Of a stretch of DNA of 40,307 nucleotides, positions 7,648 through 16,578 are shown in pieces. Origin of the DNA: an uncultured Mesorhizobium sp. (GTDB taxonomy: Bacteria; Pseudomonadota; Alphaproteobacteria; Rhizobiales; Rhizobiaceae); assembly GCA_937958475.1 (NCBI GenBank), contig CALFXR010000237.1, positions 1 through 40,307 on the forward strand. Reading direction: 5' to 3'. The number at the start of each line of letters is the position of its first letter. The first letter of the stretch is position 1. The translations under genes were made by a program, and so were the position numbers. The notes beneath the pieces are model-generated. The model was not told where the DNA came from, made no database searches, and saw nothing but the letters and a program-made list of their open reading frames with translations.

Positions 7648-10539
7648 ATGCCCAACAAAATGCTCATAGACGCCTCCCACCCGGAGGAAACGCGAGTCGT
7701 CGTCGTCCGCGGTAATCGCATCGAAGAATTCGACTTCGAATCCCAGGACAAGAAACAGCTCAAGGGTAACATCTACCTGGCCCGCGTGACGCGGGTCGAA
7801 CCGTCGCTCCAGGCGGCGTTCGTGGAGTATGGCGGCAACCGCCACGGCTTCCTCGCCTTCAGCGAAATCCATCCCGACTACTACCAGATCCCGGTCGCCG
7901 ACCGTCAGGCGCTGCTCAAGGCCGACGCCGAGGCGGCCAATTCCGAGGATGACGAGGACGAGGACGAGGACCGCCGCGACCGTGGACGCGGACGGCGCCG
8001 CCGGCGCGGCCGCAATCGCGACCAGGAGCGGCGCAGCGACCAGCCGCAATCGGCGGCCGGCGACGCAGCCTCCTCCGACGATCACGAGGCCGACGAGACC
8101 GGCGAAGCTGAAGACCTGGCACCCATCGAGTCCATGGCTGAGACGATCGAAGCGGCCGCGGCCTTCGTCGAAGGCGGCGCCGACGACGGCGAAGCAGGTG
8201 TCGAGAATGTCGCGGCCGACGAAGAAGCGGGCGTCGAGAACGTCGCCGACGGCGATGACGACGACAGCCGCGGCCCGACGTCGATGGCCGCCGAAATCGA
8301 CGTGGACACGATCTCCGAGCCGGCTTCGGCGAACGAGGACCGTGGCACTGTCGAGGAGATCAGCGGCTCGGGCGACGAAGACAGCGGCGTCGAATCGGTC
8401 GGCGCGGAAGACGCGCTCGAGGAAGCGCGCGAGCGCCGCCGCCCCATGCGGCGCAACTACAAGATACAGGAAGTCATCAAGCGGCGGCAGATCCTGCTCG
8501 TCCAGGTCGTCAAGGAGGAGCGCGGCAACAAGGGTGCGGCGCTGACCACCTACCTGTCGCTCGCCGGGCGCTACTCGGTGCTGATGCCCAATACCGCCCG
8601 CGGCGGCGGCATCTCGCGCAAGATCACCAACGCCCAGGACCGCAAGCGGTTGAAGGAGGTCGTCCAGGACCTCGACGTTCCGGACGGGATGGGCGTCATC
8701 CTGCGCACGGCCGGCGAGAGCCGCACCAAGGCCGAGATCAAGCGCGACTACGAGTACCTGATGCGCATGTGGGAGACGGTGCGCACGCTGACGCTGCAGT
8801 CGACCGCCCCTGCCCTCGTCTACGAGGAAGGCTCGCTCATCAAGCGTTCCGTGCGCGACCTCTACAACAAGGACATCGACGAAATCCTGGTCGCCGGCGA
8901 GGACGGCTATCGCGAGGCCAAGGACTTCATGCGCATGCTCATGCCGAGCCATGCCAAGGTGGTGCAGCCCTATCGCGACACCGTCCCGATCTTCGCCCGC
9001 AACGGCATCGAGGCGCAGCTCGACCGCATGCTGCAGCCGCAGGTGACGCTGAAGTCGGGCGGCTACATCATCATCAACCAGACCGAGGCGCTGGTCTCGA
9101 TCGACGTCAACTCCGGCCGCTCGACCAAGGAGCACTCGATCGAGGACACGGCGCTGCAGACCAACCTGGAGGCGGCCGAGGAGGTCGCCCGCCAGCTGCG
9201 CCTGCGCGACCTTGCCGGCCTGATCGTCATCGACTTCATCGACATGGAGGAGAACCGGAACAACCGGTCGGTCGAGAAGCGGCTCAAGGACCATCTGAAG
9301 AACGACCGCGCCCGCATCCAGGTCGGCCGCATCTCGCATTTCGGCCTGCTCGAGATGTCGCGCCAGCGCATCCGGGCGAGCGTGCTCGAATCGACCATGA
9401 AGCCCTGCCCGCACTGCGGCGGCACGGGCCATGTGCGCTCGGATTCGTCCGTGGGCCTGATGGTGATCCGCGCCATCGAGGAGTTCCTGCTGAAGGACTC
9501 GCGCCACCACATCACGGTGCGCACGCCGACGGCCACCGCGCTCTACGTGCTCAACCACAAGCGTTCGAACCTGGTCGAACTGGAGCGGCGCTTCGGCCTG
9601 ACCATTACGCTCGAGTCCGACGAGACGCTCGGCGCCCAGCATTTCGCCATCTTCCGCGGCGCCGTCGCCGAGAAGCCGGTGGGCATGCCCGACACCCGGC
9701 CGATGCCGGTCGGCTATGTCGAGGACGAGAGCATCGAGGACGATATCGTCGAGGAAGAGGCCGCGGAGGTCGAGGAGGCCGAAGCCTCGCCGGCGCCGGC
9801 CGAGCCCGCGCGCACGGGCGACGGGGACGCCGGACGCGACCAGCGCAAGCGCCGGCGCCGTCGGCGTCGCGGCGGCCGCGACAGGGATCGCGACCGCGAT
9901 CAGGCCGCAACCGCGACGGTGCCCGGATCGGCGCAGGAGTCCGCATCGGACGCCGAGGACGAAGGCGAAGAGGGCGACGACGACACCGCACAGCCGGAAA
10001 CGGAGGCCACCGCTGCGGCTGCCGCTGCCGCTGCCGAAGGCGAGCGCAAGAAGCGCCGGCGCGGCAAGCGCGGCGGACGCCGCAACCGCGACGAGGAAGG
10101 CGGCGAGGCCGTAACGGAGAGCGAGGCCGAGGTCGGCGAAGCTACGGCCGAGGAGGCCGTTGCCGCGACCGTGACCGAGGTTGCGGCCGAGGAGCCGGCC
10201 GTTGCCGTCGAACCGGCACCCGAGCCGGTCGAGGAGGTTGCTCCCGCCAAGCCGAAGCGCGCCCGCCGCAGCACCAAGGCGAAGAAGGAAGAAGCCGCAG
10301 CAGCGGAGGCGCCCGCCGCCGAAGTGGCGGCCGCCGAGCCGGCTGTAGCCGTGGCCGAAACGCCTGCCGTCGTGGAAGAACCGGTCGCGGAGGCTCCCGT
10401 CGAAGAAGCCCCCGCCCGTGCGTCCCGCCGTCGGTCGACGGAAGCGGCCGCTTCGGAGCCGGTCCTGGTCTCCTCCGCCCCCGACGCGGAACAGAAGCCG
10501 AAGAAGGCCGGCTGGTGGCAGAAGAAGGGGTTCTTCTGA
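7648..10539 (+). CDS. rne: Ribonuclease E
   Basis: Endoribonuclease and degradosome scaffold, 963 residues. The ATG at 7648 is preceded by GGGGAG, and the sequence from MPNKMLIDA is the family start. The S1 domain is split by a low-complexity insert (about residues 92-265) of acidic runs and Arg tracts. The catalytic core is intact: D486 in IDVNSGR and D529 in VIDFIDME are 43 apart, and the zinc-link C587-P-H-C590 follows 58 residues after, the same spacings as E. coli RNase E. The C-terminal third is Ala/Glu-rich with Arg-rich RNA-binding patches (such as RKRRRRRRRGGRDRDRDRDQ) and ends in GWWQKKGFF. A strong terminator follows. The leader suggests autoregulation, as known for E. coli rne. 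Confidence 0.97.
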   Translation: MPNKMLIDASHPEETRVVVVRGNRIEEFDFESQDKKQLKGNIYLARVTRVEPSLQAAFVEYGGNRHGFLAFSEIHPDYYQIPVADRQALLKADAEAANSEDDEDEDEDRRDRGRGRRRRRGRNRDQERRSDQPQSAAGDAASSDDHEADETGEAEDLAPIESMAETIEAAAAFVEGGADDGEAGVENVAADEEAGVENVADGDDDDSRGPTSMAAEIDVDTISEPASANEDRGTVEEISGSGDEDSGVESVGAEDALEEARERRRPMRRNYKIQEVIKRRQILLVQVVKEERGNKGAALTTYLSLAGRYSVLMPNTARGGGISRKITNAQDRKRLKEVVQDLDVPDGMGVILRTAGESRTKAEIKRDYEYLMRMWETVRTLTLQSTAPALVYEEGSLIKRSVRDLYNKDIDEILVAGEDGYREAKDFMRMLMPSHAKVVQPYRDTVPIFARNGIEAQLDRMLQPQVTLKSGGYIIINQTEALVSIDVNSGRSTKEHSIEDTALQTNLEAAEEVARQLRLRDLAGLIVIDFIDMEENRNNRSVEKRLKDHLKNDRARIQVGRISHFGLLEMSRQRIRASVLESTMKPCPHCGGTGHVRSDSSVGLMVIRAIEEFLLKDSRHHITVRTPTATALYVLNHKRSNLVELERRFGLTITLESDETLGAQHFAIFRGAVAEKPVGMPDTRPMPVGYVEDESIEDDIVEEEAAEVEEAEASPAPAEPARTGDGDAGRDQRKRRRRRRRGGRDRDRDRDQAATATVPGSAQESASDAEDEGEEGDDDTAQPETEATAAAAAAAAEGERKKRRRGKRGGRRNRDEEGGEAVTESEAEVGEATAEEAVAATVTEVAAEEPAVAVEPAPEPVEEVAPAKPKRARRSTKAKKEEAAAAEAPAAEVAAAEPAVAVAETPAVVEEPVAEAPVEEAPARASRRRSTEAAASEPVLVSSAPDAEQKPKKAGWWQKKGFF

Positions 10540-10563
10540 GCCTAGCCGCAACGTTGCTTGAAG

Positions 10564-10594
10564 AAACCGGGGCAAGTCCCCGGTTTTCTTTTTT
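10564..10594 (+). terminator. Intrinsic terminator of rne
   Basis: 9-bp stem AAACCGGGG / CCCCGGTTT with loop CAAGT, followed by TCTTTTTT. It ends 7 bases before the stop codon of the convergent aminotransferase gene. Confidence 0.9.
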
Positions 10595-10600
10595 AAAGCG

Positions 10601-11758
10601 TCAGCTGCGCCGACCCAGCCAGCGGCCGATCCGCTCGACGGCCGTGGCGATCTCGCCCGGGTGCCCGGCATAGGACAGGCGCAGATGGCGGTGGCCCTCG
10701 ACGGGATCGAAATCCCGTCCGGGCGTGACCGCGACATGCGCTTCGGCGAGGATGCGGCGGGCGAAGTCCATGCTGTCGTTGGTCAGCGCCGACACGTCGC
10801 AATAGGCGTAGAACGCTCCGTCCATCGGCGCCGCGAGGCGGAAGCCGAGCCCGGGCAGGCGGTCGAGCAGAAGTTCGCGATTGGCCGCATAGCGCGTCTT
10901 CACCGCCTCCAGCTCCGCCGTCGCCGAGAACGCCTCGACCGCGGCGATCTGCGAGAGTTCCGGCGCCGAGATGTAGAGGCTCTGCTGGATCCGCTCGATC
11001 TGCCTGACCATGGCCTCCGGCACCACCATCCAGCCGATTCGCCACCCGGTCATGCAGTAGTACTTCGAGAACGAATTGATGATCGTGCAGTCGGCATCGA
11101 GAGAAAGCGCCGTCACGTCGGGCGCCGAATAGGCGAGCCGGTGGTAGATCTCGTCCGAAATCGCGGCGACGCCGAGGTCGCGGGCGGCGGCGAGGAGCTC
11201 TTCGAGGTCGCCGCGCGGGATGACGGCGCCGGTCGGGTTGGCGGGGCTGGCGAAGAGCACGCCCTTCAGCGGCTTCGCGCGATGCGCATCGACGAGATGC
11301 GCGGCGGTCAGGTGCCCCGCCCCGTGCAGTTCGATCTCGACCACCTCGGTGCCGAGCGCCGACAGGATGTTGCGGTAGGCCGGATAGCCGGGCGCCGCGA
11401 CGGCGACGCGGTCGCCGGGGTCGAACATGGCGAGGAAGGCGAGGTTGAAGGCGGCGGACGAACCGGTCGCGACCACGACCCGCGACGCCGGCACGTCGAT
11501 GCCGTAGTGCTCGCCGTAGTGCGCCGCGATCGCCTCGCGCAGCCGCGCCATGCCGAGCGAATCGGTGTAGCCGATGCGCCCGTCCTCGAGGGCACGCGTC
11601 GCGGCGGCGCGCACCGCTGCCGGGGCCGGATCGGACGGCTGGCCGACCGCCATCGAAATGACCGGATGGCCGAGCGACTTCAGCCGGTTCGCCTCGGCGA
11701 GCACGTCCATGGCGTGAAACGGCTCGACGGCCCCGCGCCGAGAAATCGAGACTGCCAT
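10601..11758 (-). CDS. PLP-dependent class I/II aminotransferase
   Basis: Fold-type I aminotransferase of 385 residues, cytosolic. Visible features are the N-terminal substrate segment with GQPSDPAP, the glycine-rich ATGSSAAFNLAF region that binds the cofactor phosphate, the ASPANPTGAVIP segment carrying the conserved Asn, SDEIYHRLAY with the cofactor Asp, and the Schiff-base lysine in NSFSKYYCMTGWRIGW. The C-terminal Arg that binds the substrate carboxylate is in HLRLSYAG. The sequence fits the aspartate/aromatic/alanine aminotransferase group; the amino acid used cannot be told. It is divergent from the M48 protease gene with about 80 bases between, and convergent with rne. Confidence 0.85.
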   Translation of the reverse strand: MAVSISRRGAVEPFHAMDVLAEANRLKSLGHPVISMAVGQPSDPAPAAVRAAATRALEDGRIGYTDSLGMARLREAIAAHYGEHYGIDVPASRVVVATGSSAAFNLAFLAMFDPGDRVAVAAPGYPAYRNILSALGTEVVEIELHGAGHLTAAHLVDAHRAKPLKGVLFASPANPTGAVIPRGDLEELLAAARDLGVAAISDEIYHRLAYSAPDVTALSLDADCTIINSFSKYYCMTGWRIGWMVVPEAMVRQIERIQQSLYISAPELSQIAAVEAFSATAELEAVKTRYAANRELLLDRLPGLGFRLAAPMDGAFYAYCDVSALTNDSMDFARRILAEAHVAVTPGRDFDPVEGHRHLRLSYAGHPGEIATAVERIGRWLGRRS

Positions 11759-11837
11759 GTGCCGGATCGCCTTTTGTCGTGAACCACTTGCCCGCCCGGT
11801 CGCACAAATGCCGGAATGCTGTGGAGATCACAAGTTC

Positions 11838-13301
11838 ATGATGTTCGGAGCCCCTTCTTTCCAACGATTGAGCGCTGGGCTACCTGTGCCTCCAGCCATG
11901 CGGATACCGTCGCCCATCTCTCCGGCCCGGAGCCGGCTGGCACGCGCGCTCGTCGCCGCGGCGGTTCTCCTGCACGGCATGGCCTCCAGCGCGCCGGCGC
12001 ACGCCCAGCAGGGCGGCGTGCCCGTCGTCCGCGACGCCGAGATCGAGGCCCTGGTGCGCGACTACGCACGGCCGATCTTCAAGGCGGCGGGGCTCGCCAA
12101 CAGCGGCATCAACATCATCCTGGTCAACGACGACCGCTTCAACGCCTTCGTCGCCGGGCGACGCATGTTCATCAACACCGGCGCCCTGCTCCAGTCGGAG
12201 ACGCCGAACGAGATCATCGGCGTGATCGCCCATGAAGCCGGCCACATCGCCGGCGGCCACCAGGAGCGGCTGCGCGAGCAGCTCGCCCGTGCCCAGACCA
12301 TGGCCGTGGTGGCGGGACTGCTCGGCGTCGGCGCGACGATCGCCGGCGCGGCGACGAAGAGCGGCGGCCTCGCCCAGGCCGGCAGCGGCATCGCGCTCGG
12401 CGGTGCCGAAATGGCGCGCCGCGGCCTGCTCGGCTACCAGCGCACCGAGGAGACGACGGCCGACCGCTCCGCCCTCGAATATCTCGAGGCGACCGGCCAG
12501 TCGGCCAAGGGCATGCTCACCACCTTCGCCCGCTTCGCCAGCGCGCTGTCGCTGTCGGGCGCCAAGGTCGATCCGTACCAGGTCAGCCATCCGATGCCGC
12601 GCGATCGCGTCTCCAACCTGGAGACGCTGGCGAAGAAGAGCCGCTTCTTCGACAAGAAGGACCCCGAAGCGCTGCAGCTGCGCCACGACATGATGCGCGC
12701 CAAGATCGCCGTCTACACGCAGGGCCAGGCGGCGGCGAGCCGCCTGTTCAAGAAGGATCCGCGCGGACCGGCGATGATGTATGGCGACGCCATGGCCACC
12801 TATCTCTACGGCAATCCGAAGAGCGCGCTGCAGAAGGCCGACGCGCTGATCAAGGCGAATCCCGGGAACCCCTACCTCCACGAGCTGCGCGGAGACATCC
12901 TGATCAAGGCGAACAAGCCGGCGGAGGCCGCGCAGGCCTATGCCAGCGCCGTCAAGCTCGATCCGGCGAAGTCGGGCATCCTGCAGGTTTCCTACGGCCA
13001 GGCGCTGCTTGCCACCGGCAAGCCGGACGCCGTGCAGAAGGCCGTCGGCGAGATCCGCAAGGGGCTCGACCGCGACCGCGAGAACATCAGCGCCTACCGT
13101 TTTCTCGCCCAGGCCTACGGCCAGCTGGGCGAGGTCGGCGAAGCCGAACTCGCCACGGCGGAAGGGTACTTCTATTCCGGCGTCTATCACGACGCCAAAG
13201 TCTTCGCCGCACGCGCGCAGCAGAAACTCAAGCGCGGCTCGCCGGCCTGGGTTCGTGCACAGGACATCATCAACTACAAGGCACCCGGCAAGAAGAAGTG
13301 A
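11838..13301 (+). CDS. M48 family metalloprotease with TPR region (BepA/YfgC-like)
   Basis: Predicted periplasmic zinc protease in outer-membrane protein quality control. A signal peptide (LARALVAAAVLLHGMASSAP, cleaved near AHA) precedes the M48 domain, which has HEAGH (H132, E133, H136 counted from 11838) and the third ligand Glu in EETTADRSALEY. The C-terminal half has TPR-like helical repeats (YLYGNPKSALQKADALIK and similar). The start is unsettled: ATG 11838 has a GGAG 11 bases upstream but gives a long n-region; ATG 11898 gives a neater signal peptide with no clear ribosome site. The pairing with a DsbA-like gene 37 bases downstream is typical of rhizobia and fits a role in envelope protein folding. 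Confidence 0.85.
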   Translation: MMFGAPSFQRLSAGLPVPPAMRIPSPISPARSRLARALVAAAVLLHGMASSAPAHAQQGGVPVVRDAEIEALVRDYARPIFKAAGLANSGINIILVNDDRFNAFVAGRRMFINTGALLQSETPNEIIGVIAHEAGHIAGGHQERLREQLARAQTMAVVAGLLGVGATIAGAATKSGGLAQAGSGIALGGAEMARRGLLGYQRTEETTADRSALEYLEATGQSAKGMLTTFARFASALSLSGAKVDPYQVSHPMPRDRVSNLETLAKKSRFFDKKDPEALQLRHDMMRAKIAVYTQGQAAASRLFKKDPRGPAMMYGDAMATYLYGNPKSALQKADALIKANPGNPYLHELRGDILIKANKPAEAAQAYASAVKLDPAKSGILQVSYGQALLATGKPDAVQKAVGEIRKGLDRDRENISAYRFLAQAYGQLGEVGEAELATAEGYFYSGVYHDAKVFAARAQQKLKRGSPAWVRAQDIINYKAPGKKK

Positions 13302-13338
13302 CAGCCGCTTCCTGCCGCAACAGCAGAATGGGACAGAC

Positions 13339-14151
13339 ATGACACGGGCAATCCTCCTCGGTACGACGGGAATCGCGACCGCCTTCGCGATGCTTGCCTT
13401 CGGCTACATCTCGGGCAAGCCGCAGCCCGCGATCGCCGGCGACACGCCGCAGGTCATGGCCCAGGCGCAGGGCATCGACCGCAAGGAGGTCGAGGAGATC
13501 GTCCGCGACTATTTGCTGAAGAATCCGGAAATCCTGGTCGAGATGCAGTCGATCCTCGAGGCGAAGCAGAAGGAAGAGGAGCGCATCGCGCAACTCGACA
13601 CCATCAAGGGCGCCAAGGACGTCATCTTCAACGCGGCCCATGACGGCATCGTCGGCAATCCGCAGGGCAAGGTGACCATCGTCGAGTTCTACGACTACAA
13701 TTGCGGCTACTGCAAAAGGGCGCTGGAGGACATGCAGTCTCTGGTCGCCGCCGATCCCGACCTGCGCTTCGTGCTCAAGGAGTTCCCGATCCTCGGGCCG
13801 GATTCGCAGAAGGCGCACGTCGTCTCGCAGGCGTTCCTGAAGCTGATGCCGGAGAAGTACGGCGAATTCCACGTCCGCCTGATCGGTGGCCAGGGCCGCG
13901 CGGGCGAAGCGACCGCGATCAAGATCGCCGTCGAACTCGGCGCCGACGAGGCGAAGCTGCGCGAGGCGATGAAGGATCCGGCCATCACCGAGGTGTTCTC
14001 GCAGACCTACGAACTCGCCAACAAGCTGCACATCACCGGCACGCCCTCCTACGTCGTCGGCAACGAGGTGGTGTTCGGCGCGCTCGGCCGGGACGTGCTT
14101 TCCGAGAAGATCGCCGGCGCCCGCGCCTGCCTCGCCGACGCGACCTGCTGA
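13339..14151 (+). CDS. DsbA family thiol-disulfide oxidoreductase
   Basis: Periplasmic disulfide exchange protein, 270 residues. An N-terminal hydrophobic segment (about 4-22) serves as a signal or anchor, followed by a charged helical region (about 45-95) and the thioredoxin-fold domain. The active site is CGYC (C122, C125) in YDYNCGYCKRALED, and the cis-proline loop is TGTPSYVV. An additional cysteine pair ends the protein (ARACLADATC), probably a structural disulfide. It resembles the Com1/ScsC-like group of alphaproteobacteria. The frame is open far upstream, but ATG 13339 is the only start that gives a signal sequence. Co-transcription with the M48 gene is likely. Confidence 0.9.
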   Translation: MTRAILLGTTGIATAFAMLAFGYISGKPQPAIAGDTPQVMAQAQGIDRKEVEEIVRDYLLKNPEILVEMQSILEAKQKEEERIAQLDTIKGAKDVIFNAAHDGIVGNPQGKVTIVEFYDYNCGYCKRALEDMQSLVAADPDLRFVLKEFPILGPDSQKAHVVSQAFLKLMPEKYGEFHVRLIGGQGRAGEATAIKIAVELGADEAKLREAMKDPAITEVFSQTYELANKLHITGTPSYVVGNEVVFGALGRDVLSEKIAGARACLADATC

Positions 14152-14282
14152 TTTCCGTGGAGTAAGGGCGACAATCGTCCCGCCACAGTGGAAAACCGGC
14201 ATCCGGCGCTCTTTCCGCGGCGAAACTTGACGACTATAGAGGGTTCGCGCGGCCGATCGTCGCGCGCGGAGAGGCTTGCGAT

Positions 14283-14717
14283 TTGAAGACGGTCTACGTT
14301 GTCAACGGACCCAACCTGAACATGCTCGGCAAGCGCGAGCCGGGCATCTATGGCGGGACCGACCTGGCCGGGATCGAAGCCGACTGCCGCGCCCTCGCCG
14401 CGGAGCTGGGCGTCGAGATCGAATTTCGCCAGTCCAACCACGAGGGCGATCTCGTCGACTGGATCCAGGAGGCCGGCGAAAGCGCCGCCGGCCTGGTTCT
14501 CAACGCGGGAGCCTACACCCACACTTCGATCGCCCTCCACGACGCCATCCGCGCCGTGGCGCCGCTGCCGGTGGTCGAAGTGCACCTGTCCAACATCCAC
14601 GCCCGCGAGCCGTTCCGGCACAAGTCGATGGTCGCGCCGGTCGCGCTCGGCATGATCTGCGGCCTGGGACCCGACGGCTATACGCTGGCGCTCAGGGCGC
14701 TCGCCGCCCGCATCTGA
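14283..14717 (+). CDS. aroQ: 3-dehydroquinate dehydratase, type II
   Basis: Converts 3-dehydroquinate to 3-dehydroshikimate in the shikimate pathway; a cytosolic dodecamer in the family. It has 144 residues, normal length. Family motifs are VYVVNGPNLNMLGKREP, with Arg18 and Tyr23 on the catalytic lid loop, LNAGAYTHTS, and VEVHLSNIHAREPFRH with His101. The start is TTG at 14283, supported by GGAGAGG at 14268-14274, eight bases away; no ATG lies at the right place. A TTGACG (14227) and TATAGA (14235) lie upstream but too close together to be one promoter. It leads an apparent operon with accB, accC and aat, the usual rhizobial order. Confidence 0.96.
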   Translation: MKTVYVVNGPNLNMLGKREPGIYGGTDLAGIEADCRALAAELGVEIEFRQSNHEGDLVDWIQEAGESAAGLVLNAGAYTHTSIALHDAIRAVAPLPVVEVHLSNIHAREPFRHKSMVAPVALGMICGLGPDGYTLALRALAARI

Positions 14718-14750
14718 CCGGACGCCACGAAGAAGAGGAAGCGACACGCA

Positions 14751-15209
14751 ATGTCGATCAAGAAATCCGGTGTTGACCAGCAGCTGATCCGCGATCTCGC
14801 GGGCATCCTGAACGACACCAATCTCACCGAGATCGAGGTCGAGCTGGGCGATCTCAAGGTGCGCGTGTCGCGCCAGGCACAGGCCGTTCACGCAGTCGCC
14901 CAGCCCATGCAGATCGCCGCGCCGGCATCCGCACCCGCCGCGGCGTCTCCCGCGCCCGCCGTCGCCGACACGTCGAAGAACGCGGTGACGTCGCCGATGG
15001 TCGGCACCGCCTATGCGTCCCCCTCGCCCGGTTCCACCCCCTTCATCGAACTGGGACAGCGCGTCCGCGAAGGCCAGACGCTGCTGATCATCGAAGCCAT
15101 GAAGACGATGAACCAGATCCCCTCGCCCCGCGCCGGCATCGTGACCGCGATCCTCTTCGAGGACTCGCAGCCGGTCGAGTACGGCGAACCCCTCGTCGTC
15201 GTCGAATAG
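14751..15209 (+). CDS. accB: Biotin carboxyl carrier protein of acetyl-CoA carboxylase
   Basis: Carries biotin between the biotin carboxylase and carboxyltransferase halves of acetyl-CoA carboxylase, the first step of fatty acid synthesis. The 152 residues comprise an N-terminal helical region (1-45), an Ala/Pro-rich linker (about 48-75) and the biotinyl domain. The biotin-accepting lysine is K118 in EAMKTMNQI; the position after the lysine is Thr where many homologues have Leu or Met, a minor variant. It is 33 bases after aroQ and 19 before accC. The carboxyltransferase genes accA and accD are not in the window. Confidence 0.96.
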   Translation: MSIKKSGVDQQLIRDLAGILNDTNLTEIEVELGDLKVRVSRQAQAVHAVAQPMQIAAPASAPAAASPAPAVADTSKNAVTSPMVGTAYASPSPGSTPFIELGQRVREGQTLLIIEAMKTMNQIPSPRAGIVTAILFEDSQPVEYGEPLVVVE

Positions 15210-15228
15210 GATCGGAGAGAGCAGGCCG

Positions 15229-16572
15229 GTGTTCCAGAAGATCCTGATCGCCAACCGCGGCGAGATCGCGCTTAGGGTGCTGCGCGCCGCAAAGGAGCTC
15301 GGCATCCGCACCGTCGTGGTCCATTCGACCGCCGACGTCGACGCCATGCATGTCCGCCTTGCCGACGAGAGCGTCTGCATCGGCCCGCCGCCGTCGCGCG
15401 ACAGCTACCTCAACATCCACCAGATCGTCGCCGCCTGCGAGATCACCGGGGCCGATGCCGTCCACCCCGGCTACGGCTTCCTCTCCGAGAACGCGCGCTT
15501 CGCCGACATCCTGGCGGCGCACAAGATCACCTTCATCGGCCCGAGCGGCGACCACATCCGCATCATGGGCGACAAGATCGAGGCCAAGCGCACGGCGAAG
15601 CGGCTCGGCATCCCCGTCGTTCCCGGTTCCGACGGCGCCGTCACCGAGGACCGAGAGGCGGCGCGCATCGCCACCGAGATCGGCTTCCCGGTGATCATCA
15701 AGGCTTCGGCCGGCGGCGGCGGACGCGGCATGAAGGTCGCGCGTACCGCCGAAGACCTGCCCGTCGCGCTGGCGACGGCGCGCTCCGAAGCGGGCGCCGC
15801 CTTCGGCGACGACGCCGTCTACATCGAGAAGTATCTCGAAAAGCCGCGCCACATCGAGGTGCAGATCGTCGGCGACGGCGCCGGCAAGGCGGTGCATCTC
15901 GGCGAACGCGACTGCTCGCTGCAGCGCCGCCACCAGAAGGTCTGGGAAGAGGCGAACTCGCCCGCGCTGAACACCGAGGAACGGGCCCGCATCGGTTCGA
16001 TCTGTTCGCAGGCGGTGGCCGATCTCGGCTATTCGGGCGCCGGCACCATCGAATTCCTCTACGAGAACGGCGAGTTCTTCTTCATCGAGATGAACACGCG
16101 CCTCCAGGTCGAGCACCCGGTGACCGAGGCGATCACCGGCATCGACCTCGTCCACGAGCAGATCCGCGTCGCCTCGGGCGGCGGCCTGTCGGTCCGGCAG
16201 GACGAGATCAAGTTCTCGGGCCATGCCATCGAATGCCGCATCAATGCAGAGGATCCGCGGACCTTCACGCCGTCGCCGGGCACGATCACCCACTTCCACA
16301 CGCCCGGCGGTCTCGGCATCCGCGTCGATTCCGGCGCCTATTCCGGCTACCGCATCCCGCCCTACTACGACAGCCTGATCGGCAAGCTGATCGTGCACGG
16401 CCGCAACCGCGTCGAATGCATGATGCGCCTGCGCCGGGCGCTCGACGAGTTCGTCGTCGACGGGGTGAAGACGACGCTGCCGCTGTTCCGCGACCTCGTC
16501 GGCAATGCCGACATCGCCAATGGCGACTACGACATCCACTGGCTGGAAAAGTACCTGGCCGAAACGGCCTGA
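15229..16572 (+). CDS. accC: Acetyl-CoA carboxylase biotin carboxylase subunit
   Basis: ATP-dependent carboxylation of biotin on AccB. It has 447 residues, the typical length, beginning at GTG 15229 with MFQKILIANRGEIALRV. Domains in order are the biotin carboxylase N-terminal fold (GYGFLSENARFAD), the ATP-grasp domain with the glycine loop GGGGRGMK and the active-site segment EMNTRLQVEHPVTE, and the C-terminal domain (VDSGAYSGYRIPPYYDSLIG). All expected signatures are intact. A GGAGAG site precedes the start. It is followed after six bases by aat, suggesting translation-linked expression. Confidence 0.97.
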   Translation: MFQKILIANRGEIALRVLRAAKELGIRTVVVHSTADVDAMHVRLADESVCIGPPPSRDSYLNIHQIVAACEITGADAVHPGYGFLSENARFADILAAHKITFIGPSGDHIRIMGDKIEAKRTAKRLGIPVVPGSDGAVTEDREAARIATEIGFPVIIKASAGGGGRGMKVARTAEDLPVALATARSEAGAAFGDDAVYIEKYLEKPRHIEVQIVGDGAGKAVHLGERDCSLQRRHQKVWEEANSPALNTEERARIGSICSQAVADLGYSGAGTIEFLYENGEFFFIEMNTRLQVEHPVTEAITGIDLVHEQIRVASGGGLSVRQDEIKFSGHAIECRINAEDPRTFTPSPGTITHFHTPGGLGIRVDSGAYSGYRIPPYYDSLIGKLIVHGRNRVECMMRLRRALDEFVVDGVKTTLPLFRDLVGNADIANGDYDIHWLEKYLAETA

Positions 16573-16578
16573 ACCGAG

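Noticed and set aside
7258..10737. 1159-codon open frame antisense to rne
   Set aside because: It mirrors the codon bias of rne on the opposite strand and has low-complexity Leu/Gly/Arg composition. The plus-strand frame has a clear RNase E domain order.
12940..13338. Upstream in-frame extension of the DsbA-like protein
   Set aside because: It overlaps the M48 gene in another frame, and only ATG 13339 gives a signal sequence.
14227..14240. Promoter TTGACG / TATAGA before aroQ
   Set aside because: The two elements are only two bases apart, so they cannot form one sigma-70 promoter; the paired element for either is weak.
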